Shown here: positions 39,893 to 48,216 of the stretch, in pieces
How the letters are laid out: every line of letters begins with the position of its first letter
Position numbering within the stretch: position 1 is the stretch's first letter
Virus record (IMG/VR): IMGVR_UViG_3300017963_000068
Coordinates: 1 to 52,419 of that record
Reading direction: 5' to 3' (one strand)
From: a virus
DNA: 52,419 nucleotides
Program-made: the position numbers and the translations under genes
The notes under the pieces: model-generated
The model's input: only the letters and a program-made list of their open reading frames with translations
Told to the model about the DNA's origin: nothing
The model's database searches: none

Positions 39893-40228
39893 TCACGCCC
39901 GCTTGAACGCCTCGAGCCACGCCACCATTTGCTGGGAGGCGGTGTGGAGGTTCTGGCGGACGATTCGGAACCTGATCGTTCCGTTCCCGGTGAAGTCCCG
40001 ATCGATCAGGAAATCGTCCCCCTGGCCAGGCCCGGCGGTGGCGCGAACGGTTTTCCATTCGGTCCCCGCGTACACCTGAAACGCGATAATCCCGGAGTAG
40101 GCCGCGGCGCCCCCGAAGTGCATGATCCGCCACACCTGGCCGTTCGGAACCACGTTCAGAAGCTCCACGCTCGGCGAGCCCGGCGCCACGGTATCGTCCA
40201 GGTAAAGATCGATCCGTTCGCGTGCCAC
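39893..40228 (-). CDS. Small virion-type protein, tandem paralogue
   Basis: A 111-residue protein (MARERIDLYLDDTVAPGSPS). Shares with the upstream 105-residue protein a VPNGQVWRIMHFGGAAAY block versus IPDGESWTIRRFTGAGAY. Likely a jelly-roll-like decoration or fibre knob. Adjacent genes with no gap. Confidence 0.6.
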   Translation of the reverse strand: MARERIDLYLDDTVAPGSPSVELLNVVPNGQVWRIMHFGGAAAYSGIIAFQVYAGTEWKTVRATAGPGQGDDFLIDRDFTGNGTIRFRIVRQNLHTASQQMVAWLEAFKRA

Positions 40229-40546
40229 CTAGAAGCCCTCCCAGGCGCCGCCCAGGGTGTGGGCGGAGTCCGTGTCATTCGTGAGAACAAGCGCCAGGAT
40301 TTTTGATCCGTTCCCCACCAGCTCGGCGAGTAGCTCCACCTGGGCGTCCCCGTGCGTTGCCGCGAGAATCTGGGGCGAGGCCCCGCCGTAGTCCCACACC
40401 AGGGAAACGGTCGTATCGTCCAGGTAGGCGCCGGCGCCGGTGAAGCGCCGGATCGTCCAGGATTCGCCGTCCGGGATCACCGCGTCGGCGTGCTCCTCGG
40501 ACAGGGCGCCCACCTCCATGTAAAGCGATCCATTGCGAGGTCCCAC
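40229..40546 (-). CDS. Small virion-type protein, tandem paralogue
   Basis: A 105-residue protein (MGPRNGSLYMEVGALSEEHA) aligned along its length with the next gene product (see 39893-40228), including a late GNGSKILALVLTND versus GNGTIRFRIVRQN. Function unknown. Confidence 0.6.
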   Translation of the reverse strand: MGPRNGSLYMEVGALSEEHADAVIPDGESWTIRRFTGAGAYLDDTTVSLVWDYGGASPQILAATHGDAQVELLAELVGNGSKILALVLTNDTDSAHTLGGAWEGF

Positions 40547-40548
40547 GC

Positions 40549-41115
40549 CTACACCTCCAGGCCATTGAGCAGGGCGCTTTGATGAGTCAGCCCGGTGAGG
40601 TCATCCCGAATCGTCACCCGCACATAATCCGCAACGGGGTAGGTTCCGGACTTGGCGAACACAAGTCCCTCCAGTCCAAGGCTCGCGCGGCAACAGTCGG
40701 GCGTGGCCGAATAGAGCGAAAAGCCTCCTGGTAGGCAAAGCTGGAACAGCTCGCGCGTTAGCCTCACGTTGGCGAGCGTATAAATTTCGTCCTGGGCCTT
40801 GGCCTCGATCAGGACGCCATTCGCGAGGCCATCGATCCCGGCGTATTTCTCGCCAAAGTAGATCGTTGCGTCCTCGAGAATTAGGGACAGCGCCATCCCC
40901 TGGATATCGTGATCGGGGCCTGGGCTCCACGCGAAAATGACGCCGGCGCCGCCGTTGATTGCCATCTCCGCGGAGCTTCCGTTCAGGAGATAGGAGGCCA
41001 CCACGCCGGCGCCCGCGGAGGCCACACGCGCGTCCACCTGGAGGCGGTAGTCCGCCGTCACGTTCAGGGGCGTTCCGTCCAGGGCGTGGAGTATTGCGAT
41101 CGGTGCCTTGCTCAT
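40549..41115 (-). CDS. Tail/fibre-region protein, unknown
   Basis: A 188-residue protein from ATG 41115 (MSKAPIAILHALDGTPLNVT), beta-rich, with a terminal DYVRVTIRDDLTGLTHQSALLNGLEV. TAATG overlap with the gene before. No family recognised. Confidence 0.5.
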   Translation of the reverse strand: MSKAPIAILHALDGTPLNVTADYRLQVDARVASAGAGVVASYLLNGSSAEMAINGGAGVIFAWSPGPDHDIQGMALSLILEDATIYFGEKYAGIDGLANGVLIEAKAQDEIYTLANVRLTRELFQLCLPGGFSLYSATPDCCRASLGLEGLVFAKSGTYPVADYVRVTIRDDLTGLTHQSALLNGLEV

Positions 41116-41585
41116 TAGCTCACCGTGATCGTTCGTGTGCGGGTTTGCTCGAACAGGCCGGAGTAAGTGATCGCGTCCGACACCTGGCCGATCACGGTCA
41201 CGCCGTCCGTGGCGTATACGCTCCACGCCTCGGAAGTGAGGTTCGCGCCCGTCCAGCCCATGGAATGCTCCACGATCTTTTTGAGCTTCGAGGAGGACTC
41301 CCACCACACCTCAAGCGTGGGGAACGGGCCGGACCAGGAGGTTTCACAGTAGGCGCCGGAAGCGAATCCCTCCGCTGGCCCGTCATCGATAAAGTGGATC
41401 AGTTGCCGGAGAATCCTGTGTTGAGCTTCCGTGAGGCCGGCGCCCGATCGAAGGTTGAACACGCCGGATCCGTCGACGGCCTTGATGTCCGTCCCGTTCC
41501 GCCCGATCTGGCCCACCTCGGTGGGGTCCTCCCCGAGGTCGGGAAGATCGAGCGTTCCCTGGAGTGGATCAGGCGTTCTCGCCAT
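41115..41585 (-). CDS. Tail-region protein, unknown
   Basis: A 156-residue protein (MARTPDPLQGTLDLPDLGED). The middle (TEAQHRILRQLIHFIDDGPAEGF) is helical, the rest beta-rich with VWWESSSKLKKIVEHSMGW. This pattern is frequent in phage tail proteins of unknown role. Confidence 0.5.
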   Translation of the reverse strand: MARTPDPLQGTLDLPDLGEDPTEVGQIGRNGTDIKAVDGSGVFNLRSGAGLTEAQHRILRQLIHFIDDGPAEGFASGAYCETSWSGPFPTLEVWWESSSKLKKIVEHSMGWTGANLTSEAWSVYATDGVTVIGQVSDAITYSGLFEQTRTRTITVS

Positions 41586-42222
41586 TCTTGGGTTTGGCCT
41601 CCCTGGGCTTGCTGGGCGCCTTGCGCTTGCGCGTGGCGGCCTTGCGGCCCTTTCGCGCCTTGGGCTTGCCGTTGGACTTCCCGGCGTCCTGGGCGGCGCT
41701 GGCGGCCTCCTCGGCCTTGCGCTGGGCGGCGATCGACGGGCCGGGCCTCGCGCCGGACGGCGCCCCGTCCTCCTCGAGCTGGATCGCGCCCTCGGCGATC
41801 GCCCGGTTGAACGCCTCGAGCTTGGCGGCCTCGAGCGTGTGGCGCTTCTGGATCAGGGCCACCACGGACTTGAGCGCGGCCACCTCGCCCTGGGCCATGA
41901 TCTCGCGGTTCCGCTCGCTTTGCGAGGCGATGTCCAGGCCGTCCACCACGCGGGTGATCTGTAGCTTGGCATACTTCGCCACCAGGACGGGATCGAGCGG
42001 TCCCTCCCCGTCCTCGGCGCAACGCTCGGCGAGCTTCCCGGACTTCAGTTCCGCGTCGACCACCTCGGCGATCGCCTGGGCGTTTTTCGCGGCGAGCCTG
42101 AGCGCCCCGCGCGCTCCGGTGTGGCCGTTCGCGCGCTTGGTTGCCTCCTCGAGGGTATCGTCCAGATCGCACCCCAGCTCGTGGAGGATCGCCTGTTTCA
42201 GCTCGGACTTTTGCGGGTTCAT
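41569..42222 (-). CDS. Basic-tailed helical protein, unknown
   Basis: A 217-residue protein from ATG 42222, which has a start-associated-sequence variant (GACACTGGA) at 7 nt. Residues 1-150 are helical and acidic; residues 165-217 are Lys/Ala/Arg-rich like histone tails (KARKGRKAATRKRKAPSK). Such a tail suggests DNA or RNA binding, odd among fibre genes. Confidence 0.5.
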   Translation of the reverse strand: MNPQKSELKQAILHELGCDLDDTLEEATKRANGHTGARGALRLAAKNAQAIAEVVDAELKSGKLAERCAEDGEGPLDPVLVAKYAKLQITRVVDGLDIASQSERNREIMAQGEVAALKSVVALIQKRHTLEAAKLEAFNRAIAEGAIQLEEDGAPSGARPGPSIAAQRKAEEAASAAQDAGKSNGKPKARKGRKAATRKRKAPSKPREAKPKNGENA

Positions 42223-42229
42223 GCTGTTC

Positions 42230-42238
42230 TCCAGTGTC
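42230..42238 (-). repeat. Variant start-associated sequence GACACTGGA before 42222
   Basis: Differs from the consensus at one base, with the same 7-nt spacing to the ATG. Confidence 0.6.
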
Positions 42239-42246
42239 GGTTCGGC

Positions 42247-42276
42247 GCCCGGCGCCGCTTTCACACGGCGCCGGGC
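42247..42276 (-). promoter_or_regulatory. 11-bp perfect hairpin after the fibre gene
   Basis: GCCCGGCGCCG-CTTTCACA-CGGCGCCGGGC. It lies between the fibre stop (42301) and the variant start-associated sequence. No U-run follows. Confidence 0.65.
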
Positions 42277-42300
42277 ATGGTTCGGCCCACGGCCAGGCTA

Positions 42301-43878
42301 TTAGGCCCGGCTGATAACGCAGATCACGTCATTGACTCGGGCGGTGAACTCGAATTTGAGCTGGCCGTTTGGCAAGCTCGTCCCCGGATACACGTCATGG
42401 TTCGCGGCGGCGTCCGCGCCGGATCGGAGAAGTTGCCCGTTCAGGTAGACATCGTGATCCGTGATGAAATCGCCTCCGCTGAGATCGTGGATCTGGGCGT
42501 CCAGGTTCGTACCGCCTCCCACGCCTCCCACGTCCGTGTCCGCCACCGTAGTAACGGTCACGGCCGCGTAGGTTTTCGCGAAGTCCGCGCCGGAGTAGGC
42601 GGCCAGGATCGCGTCCATGAGGCCCACCTCGCCGAAAGCGGCCTCGAAGTCCGTCCAGGTTTGCGCGGAGTCCGAAAGCTGGATCCCGTCCTCGCTCCAC
42701 CCGGCTGGTTCGTACTGATCGGTGAATCGGAGATCGCCCGCGGAGCTGGCCAGTTTGAGGTTTCCGGCGGCCGTGACGGTGAGCGCGCCGGTGGTGTCGA
42801 TCTGATTCGCCGTCACGCCAATGTTGATCGTGGTGCCGGCGGCGCCGGTGTCCACCTTGATCCCGTTCAGGAAATCGGACACCACGGCGTCGACGTCGAA
42901 TTCGTCCACGTCATCCTCGATCGCCACCTTCGAGGTTCCGCCCGCGGAGCCCTCGATCACGCGGAATAGGATCGCCTCCAGATCGTCCCGGATCTGCCAC
43001 TCGAGCCCGGCCCCCTCGAGGTCCAGATAGCTCGTGGTGGTGACGTCGACCGGCGTGGTGCCCTGGTTATCGTAGGACACCTGGCGGGTGGGGGTGATCG
43101 CGCCGGCGCCCACGTCGATCACGGCGCCACTGAGGAAATCGGCCTCCGTGAGATCCTCGAGGCGGACGCGCTCGCGGGTGGAGTAGTTGATCGTGGTGGA
43201 CTCGATATCCGCCACCGGGCACGCCTCGAGGTCATCGCCGGTTGAATTGAGGCGAACGAACGAAATCTGGGCGCGGTTCGGCGTGGTTCCGGTGAGGGTT
43301 TGCCCGTCCGTGTTCGTCTCACACTGGAAAAGGCCGTACACCTTTCGGCCCGAGGACAGGATCGGATCGCGCGTCGATCCGTCCACGATCTCCATGAGGT
43401 TTTTCGGGTTGATCGCGTGCGGTCCCGTCACCCCGTCCAGGGCGTGGGTTCCGAACGTCCCGGAGTGGAACGCCACCACGGTGCCCAGCGTGGTGACGGC
43501 GCCCACGGCGGCCGTGGTGTTCGCCGGAAGCTCGCCGGATCCGAGGACCACGTAATTCTGGGAGGCCGGCACGGCCACGTCCGTGAGGTTGAACACGTCC
43601 CGGAGAACGCGCTTTTTCTCCACGGCATGGAGATCGGCGTTGAGATCGTTCACGCCCCGCTGTTCCCCAGCTTCGAGCGCGGAGGGGACGTTCAGATCGT
43701 CCCACCAGTTGCCGGCCTGATCGTTCAGGAGGTTGTGGAGCTGGGATCGGATCGCGTTGAGATCGTCCTCCAGGCTCACAGGGTTGGTTTCGTAGTTCGC
43801 CTCCGAGGGCGCCACGGCGTCCCCATAGGTTGACGATTTCCGGATCTGCGTGTCTTGACGTAGGAAAGTGCGGCCCAT
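42301..43878 (-). CDS. Tail fibre protein
   Basis: A 525-residue protein downstream of the baseplate genes. N-terminal 100 residues are helical (NAIRSQLHNLLNDQAGNWWDDLN), the type that attaches fibres to the baseplate. The rest is beta-rich with repeated ITPTRQVSYDNQG, TINIGVTANQ and LTVTAAGNLKLASSAGDL strands like trimeric fibre shafts. The C-terminus contains YLNGQLLRSG. Likely a receptor-binding or fibre shaft protein. AGGAGG before ATG 43878. Confidence 0.65.
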   Translation of the reverse strand: MGRTFLRQDTQIRKSSTYGDAVAPSEANYETNPVSLEDDLNAIRSQLHNLLNDQAGNWWDDLNVPSALEAGEQRGVNDLNADLHAVEKKRVLRDVFNLTDVAVPASQNYVVLGSGELPANTTAAVGAVTTLGTVVAFHSGTFGTHALDGVTGPHAINPKNLMEIVDGSTRDPILSSGRKVYGLFQCETNTDGQTLTGTTPNRAQISFVRLNSTGDDLEACPVADIESTTINYSTRERVRLEDLTEADFLSGAVIDVGAGAITPTRQVSYDNQGTTPVDVTTTSYLDLEGAGLEWQIRDDLEAILFRVIEGSAGGTSKVAIEDDVDEFDVDAVVSDFLNGIKVDTGAAGTTINIGVTANQIDTTGALTVTAAGNLKLASSAGDLRFTDQYEPAGWSEDGIQLSDSAQTWTDFEAAFGEVGLMDAILAAYSGADFAKTYAAVTVTTVADTDVGGVGGGTNLDAQIHDLSGGDFITDHDVYLNGQLLRSGADAAANHDVYPGTSLPNGQLKFEFTARVNDVICVISRA

Positions 43879-43897
43879 GCTTCTGTCCTCCTATTGG

Positions 43898-43955
43898 TTA
43901 GCTCGCGGCCATGGTTCCGATCTCTCCTGTGTCGGTTCCCGGGGATGCCCCCGGG
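43898..43955 (-). promoter_or_regulatory. Hairpin, start-associated sequence and four-codon mini-ORF before the fibre gene
   Basis: In minus order: hairpin CCCGGGG-ATGC-CCCCGGG (43938-43955), exact GACACAGGA (43925-43933), then ATG GCC GCG AGC TAA (43912-43898), then AGGAGG and the fibre ATG. The mini-ORF (MAAS) may act as a leader for coupled translation or be a decayed gene. Confidence 0.5.
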
Positions 43956-43964
43956 TGAAGTCTA

Positions 43965-44531
43965 TCACCGCCCCCGCTGGCGTCGTAAGACTTTCACGTC
44001 CTCGGCGATCGATTCAAGCGCCAGGGATTGTTTGCCGTCGATCCCCTCCTGGCGGATCTGGGAGTCCCGGATTGTGCGTTGCTGGACTTCGATCCCCTCG
44101 AGGCGCTTCTGGATTGGCGGGTGGGCCTCGGAGTCCCGATCGTGGTGCGCCTCGGCCTCTATAATCGCCCGGTGAACGTCCGGGCCGGTGGTTCGATTCG
44201 CCAGCTCGTCCCGAACCGTGAGCCACCAGGCCGCAAGCGCCACCGCGCCGGCGAGGATCATCGACGCGAGGAGCTTTGTCCAGCCCCCCAGCTCGAGGCC
44301 GAGGAAACGCCGGTGGCCGTTCCCGCCGCCGCCGTTGCCCACGCGCGCGGCGAGCTTCTCCGCGAGGCGGTCCAGGAACTCCTCGGGCGTGGGCGTTCCA
44401 AGTGGAGGCGTCACCGCCGAGGCGGCGCCCACCTGGCCGGCGAGGCGCGCGTGGAGGCGCGCGGAGATTCGCCCGGTGTCCTCATCGGACAGGGGGCGAT
44501 CCGGCGTTCCGTTGTCGCTTGGTACTGCCAC
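43965..44531 (-). CDS. Membrane-anchored coiled-coil protein
   Basis: A 188-residue protein, GTG 44531 after AGGAGG. One transmembrane segment near residues 85-105 (LLASMILAGAVALAAWWL) splits a Pro/Gly-rich N-terminal part from a C-terminal coiled coil (IQKRLEGIEVQQRTIRDSQ). The role among tail genes is unclear; it could be a lysis or superinfection-exclusion protein. Confidence 0.5.
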   Translation of the reverse strand: MAVPSDNGTPDRPLSDEDTGRISARLHARLAGQVGAASAVTPPLGTPTPEEFLDRLAEKLAARVGNGGGGNGHRRFLGLELGGWTKLLASMILAGAVALAAWWLTVRDELANRTTGPDVHRAIIEAEAHHDRDSEAHPPIQKRLEGIEVQQRTIRDSQIRQEGIDGKQSLALESIAEDVKVLRRQRGR

Positions 44532-44540
44532 GGCCGCCTC

Positions 44541-45698
44541 CTATCCGCACGCGAACCAGAAATCGACGGCGGCCACCTTGTCCGCGCCGGTGGCCTGGCA
44601 CGTGAGCATTGCCACCACGGAGCCCGTTTGGCCGCCACCACCGGAGCCCCACGCGGACGGCCCGCAATAGTAGCCGTTACCCCAGATCGGCGTGGTGTTG
44701 CTCCCAATGGTCTGATCATAGAGGGTGGTTTCCCCGGCGCCCGTGGGGTAGTCCTGAAACGGACCGATCGCCGCGCTGAACACCTCGGAGATCGGGTTTT
44801 GCGCCGGGTTCCAGCGCGCCGTTTCGATCTTGAGGGAATTCAGCTCCCCGGCACAGCCCACGGCCATGAGGCGCGCGTTTGCGTTGCCACCGCACGCCGG
44901 AGGATGCCAGTAGCCCACCTCCGCGCCGGAGCCCGCGTCCGCCACCCACGGAAGCGTCCCCCCGATCATCCAGCTCGATCCGGACTTCGCGAACACGTCT
45001 TTTCCGAGGGCGCGGCAATGGATCCACTGACCCATGGGGACGCGGAAATCCCGAATCTGCGTTTTCGGATCGTAGTCCGTGGACTGGCCAACGGTTGTTT
45101 GAATCGCGGCCCAGCGGACATAGCCGGAGTCCGGCGCCGGAATTGATCCGCCCTCGGCGCCCTCCTTGCGACTCCAGGTCATCTGAACTTTGCGGCGCTT
45201 GTTCGGTGTGGTGGTGGACTTGGCGCGCGTGGTGGCGTCCTCGAAGTCCCGCGTTTCCGAATCGCCGTCGACCACCTCGAGCTTGTATTGGATCAGGTCC
45301 CAGCGCGCGGAGGTGGTGGGCGCTGTGATCACCTCGGCGAACGTGTCCGCCGGGACGTAGCACGCGAGGAGCTGGGGATCCTCGCCGTCGATCGTGGAGC
45401 CAACCCACTGGGCGAACACGCCGGCCATGTTCGTGTAACCGCGGGGCGTACCGTTCTGGTAGTCCACCCACGCGCCGCCGCGGCCGGTAAACGCTGTCCC
45501 GGTCCAGTCACCGATCAGCGTGGAAATCGTGCCAGGGCGCACCGCGGCCGTGGATCGATTGTCCCGCGCGCTGAGGATCTGGAGGTCGCCCAGCATGGAG
45601 TGGACGAACGCCTGGAGGTCGTTCCAGTCCGCCGGGTTGACGCCCTCGCCGTCATTGAACAGCAAGCGCTTGGGGGAGCTTCCGATAACCGTTGCCAC
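44541..45698 (-). CDS. Tail fibre or fibre-like structural protein
   Basis: A 385-residue protein (MATVIGSSPKRLLFNDGEGVNPADWNDLQ). The N-terminus resembles those of phage fibre-like proteins that begin with a short oligomerising helix. A Gly/Ser-rich end (SAWGSGGGGQTGSVV) may be a knob. Adjacent to gpI, as tail fibres are in P2-like order. Confidence 0.5.
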   Translation of the reverse strand: MATVIGSSPKRLLFNDGEGVNPADWNDLQAFVHSMLGDLQILSARDNRSTAAVRPGTISTLIGDWTGTAFTGRGGAWVDYQNGTPRGYTNMAGVFAQWVGSTIDGEDPQLLACYVPADTFAEVITAPTTSARWDLIQYKLEVVDGDSETRDFEDATTRAKSTTTPNKRRKVQMTWSRKEGAEGGSIPAPDSGYVRWAAIQTTVGQSTDYDPKTQIRDFRVPMGQWIHCRALGKDVFAKSGSSWMIGGTLPWVADAGSGAEVGYWHPPACGGNANARLMAVGCAGELNSLKIETARWNPAQNPISEVFSAAIGPFQDYPTGAGETTLYDQTIGSNTTPIWGNGYYCGPSAWGSGGGGQTGSVVAMLTCQATGADKVAAVDFWFACG

Positions 45699-45707
45699 GT
45701 GTGCCTC

Positions 45708-46601
45708 CTATGGGGATTGACGATACTCCACCAGGACGCGGATCCCCGCGCCCTTTTTCTGGCGAAGTGCCTCCGTCACGGCCGCGGCGGTGGCCGCCGT
45801 TGGGTGAATGGCCCCGGTCCCGTAGGGAATGATCACCACGATCGTGGGATACTGTGTCCCCATTCGGTAGCCTCGGCCGTAGAACGCGCGGGCGTAGCCG
45901 TCCGCCAGGTTGAGATCCTGATCGAGCTTCTGGGCGGTCCAGCTCACGCCCGGATCGGTGGAGCTTGCGCCCGGTGTATTCACGTATGCGGCGGCGTTGC
46001 CCTCGATCCCCTTCACCTCGAACGTGCCATCATTGGCCGGATTCGAGGCCCCGGAGAACACCAGTTGCCACCCGTAGCCCGGAAAATCGATCTCGAACGG
46101 AGGGCGATCCCACGGAAGCGTGTCCGGTAGGAACGTCATCGCATGGGCGCCGGACTTTGTGAACACGCCACCCGTTCCGCTCATGCTCGTGAACGTGCCG
46201 AGGAAACCGCGATCGCGTTTCAGCTCCACCATGGCCACGCCCCCGAGGATGCCCTCGGCGTCGACCGTGGCCTGGGCCACGGCGATCAGTTCGTCCCGCG
46301 TCACCGCGTCCTCATACGATTGCAAGCGCGCGCGGAGGGCCGCGTCCGATTCCCCGGACACGCGGGACGTTCCCCGATCCCTCGCGTGCTGATCGAGCCA
46401 GTCCGGATCGCTCCCCACCGGCCCGGTGGCGTCCCCGATCAGCGTGTGGGTGAACCAATCCTCTAGCTGGGCACGCGCGGCGCCGATCATCTTGGCGAGC
46501 ATTCCCAGATCCTCGAGCTGGCGCGCGTCATCGTGAAACCACGTTGGCAACGCGGCCAGGGCGAAGTCTAGGAACTCTTGCTCCTCGGCGGTGAGCGCCA
46601 C
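45708..46601 (-). CDS. Baseplate protein gpI-like
   Basis: A 297-residue protein directly after gpJ, the position of P2 gpI and Mu gp48. The N-terminal 130 residues (FALAALPTWF, MLAKMIGAARAQLEDWF, DWLDQHARDRG) fit baseplate wedge proteins. Extra C-terminal beta domains may link to the fibre. Confidence 0.65.
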   Translation of the reverse strand: MALTAEEQEFLDFALAALPTWFHDDARQLEDLGMLAKMIGAARAQLEDWFTHTLIGDATGPVGSDPDWLDQHARDRGTSRVSGESDAALRARLQSYEDAVTRDELIAVAQATVDAEGILGGVAMVELKRDRGFLGTFTSMSGTGGVFTKSGAHAMTFLPDTLPWDRPPFEIDFPGYGWQLVFSGASNPANDGTFEVKGIEGNAAAYVNTPGASSTDPGVSWTAQKLDQDLNLADGYARAFYGRGYRMGTQYPTIVVIIPYGTGAIHPTAATAAAVTEALRQKKGAGIRVLVEYRQSP

Positions 46602-46603
46602 GG

Positions 46604-47722
46604 TTATGCCTCCACGATCGTAAGTGTACCAGCCCGGATCACCTCATCGGCCGCCGGAACGATGTCCGCGATCGACGCCGGCGAGCCCCCGACCGTGATC
46701 GCCGTGAACGTCACCTCCCAGATGTCATCCGGGTAAACGCCGATGATCGCGGCCGTGATCATGTCCAGGTAGCAGGTTTCCCCGGCCTTGAGCTTGGCCA
46801 TGCGGGCCGCCGCGGCGTCCTCCAGCTCCGTGGCGTGTGCCACCACGTCAAATCCGGCCCGGACGATCAGCTCCGCGGTGAATTCAACCTCCAGCGGATC
46901 GCCCCCGAGGACGGTAACCACCACGCCGGCACAGCGCCAGTTCTCCAGCTCCTCCTCCACGTCCGCGATCATCTCCGCGGTGGAGTTGCCGTCCTGATCC
47001 GTCACGCGCACCGTGACAAGCCCCTGGCCGTCCTCGGTGGCCGAGGCCACCCGCACGGAGTCAACCTGGAGGGCGCCATACTCGAGCGCGGCGAGGGTTC
47101 CACGCCGGAGCGTGCTCCAAAAGTCGCGCGCGCGGCGCCGTAGCTCCTCGTCCGATTCCTCATCGTTGCCGCCGCCGGCGCTCGCGGCATTCGTGACCGT
47201 GAACGTGGAATCGAAGCTCGGAACGTCAATGATCCGGATGATCGTGGCCGCGGCCACGTTGCCGTCCGTGCCGGGATCCACGGCGGTGGCCGATACCGTG
47301 AGCGGTCCCAGGACGCCGAGGCCGAAAACCAGATTCGTGTCCGTGAGAAATTGGATCTCGTTTCCCTCGGCGTCGAATTGCGTGGCAACCGTGGTCCCGG
47401 AGGGAATGGTCCCGGCGGGCTCCCCGCCCCCCTGGGAGGGCCTGGCAAAGCTCAAGGTGACTTGCGCGGGCGTTGCGGGTTGGCGCTGGATCCCCAGGTG
47501 ATCGTCCACCAGGGCCGTGAGCGCGTCCCCTCGCGCGCCGTCGATAAAGGTTTCCTTGAACGCCTGGGCGGCCATTCGGATGCAAGCGTCCGCCATGGCG
47601 GCGCCGCCGTGGAGCTGGGCCAGCGACACGTCCCCGTCATAGAACATGAGATCGGCGCGGCGCGCTTGCGCCTCGGCGAGGCCCTGGGCCAGGAGATCAT
47701 CGAAGCTCGGAGCGGTTGGCAT
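46604..47722 (-). CDS. Baseplate wedge protein gpJ
   Basis: A 372-residue baseplate J protein (P2 gpJ, Mu gp47, T4 gp6 family). The family core is clear: GIQRQPATPAQVTLSF, a linker with VDPGTDGNVAA, the ESDEELRRRARDFW helix (about residues 185-200) and GTLAALEYGAL. It forms the ring that holds hub and fibres. Tight spacing to gpI and gp25-like genes. Confidence 0.9.
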   Translation of the reverse strand: MPTAPSFDDLLAQGLAEAQARRADLMFYDGDVSLAQLHGGAAMADACIRMAAQAFKETFIDGARGDALTALVDDHLGIQRQPATPAQVTLSFARPSQGGGEPAGTIPSGTTVATQFDAEGNEIQFLTDTNLVFGLGVLGPLTVSATAVDPGTDGNVAAATIIRIIDVPSFDSTFTVTNAASAGGGNDEESDEELRRRARDFWSTLRRGTLAALEYGALQVDSVRVASATEDGQGLVTVRVTDQDGNSTAEMIADVEEELENWRCAGVVVTVLGGDPLEVEFTAELIVRAGFDVVAHATELEDAAAARMAKLKAGETCYLDMITAAIIGVYPDDIWEVTFTAITVGGSPASIADIVPAADEVIRAGTLTIVEA

Positions 47723-47724
47723 GG

Positions 47725-48204
47725 TTAGGACACCTCCACGGACGCGCGCACCATTTCAGTTTGACGCGATCGCCCCTTGGCAAGGATCCACACACTGATC
47801 GTGAGCTGATCGGGTGTGGCGTCATCGATCACAACGCCGGCCACGTCCTCCACGCGCGGATCCTGGACGAGCTGGCCGCGGATTCGCTCGATCAGTTCGT
47901 CCATGGCCGCGCGCGTGCGCCGTGCCTTCACGAATGAGCGAGCGCCCACGCCGTAGTTCGGCAACGTGGCCCACTCGCCCGGATCGGTGAGGATCCTCCG
48001 GTTGATCGCCTGGCGAAGCGCCACAGCGCCGGAGGCCAGGAGCCAGTCCCCGGAGGGCGTCACCTCGAGGTTCGCGGCACCGTCGCGCACGTCAAGCCAA
48101 ATATCTTTCCCCCAAAGGCGATCGTATTGCGAGGCCCGCTCGGCCGCCCCAATTCCTTGGGAGCCGAGGGTGACGCCTGGGAGTGTCCAGCTATATCCGC
48201 TCAT
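47725..48204 (-). CDS. Baseplate wedge protein gp25/gpW-like
   Basis: A 159-residue protein just before gpJ, like P2 gpW, Mu gp46 and T4 gp25. The conserved signature is visible: ALRQAINRRILTDPGEWATLPNYGVG (broken at PGEW), a form of the EPR-loop region that joins sheath to baseplate. Confidence 0.75.
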   Translation of the reverse strand: MSGYSWTLPGVTLGSQGIGAAERASQYDRLWGKDIWLDVRDGAANLEVTPSGDWLLASGAVALRQAINRRILTDPGEWATLPNYGVGARSFVKARRTRAAMDELIERIRGQLVQDPRVEDVAGVVIDDATPDQLTISVWILAKGRSRQTEMVRASVEVS

Positions 48205-48216
48205 GGGGTCCGCCTA

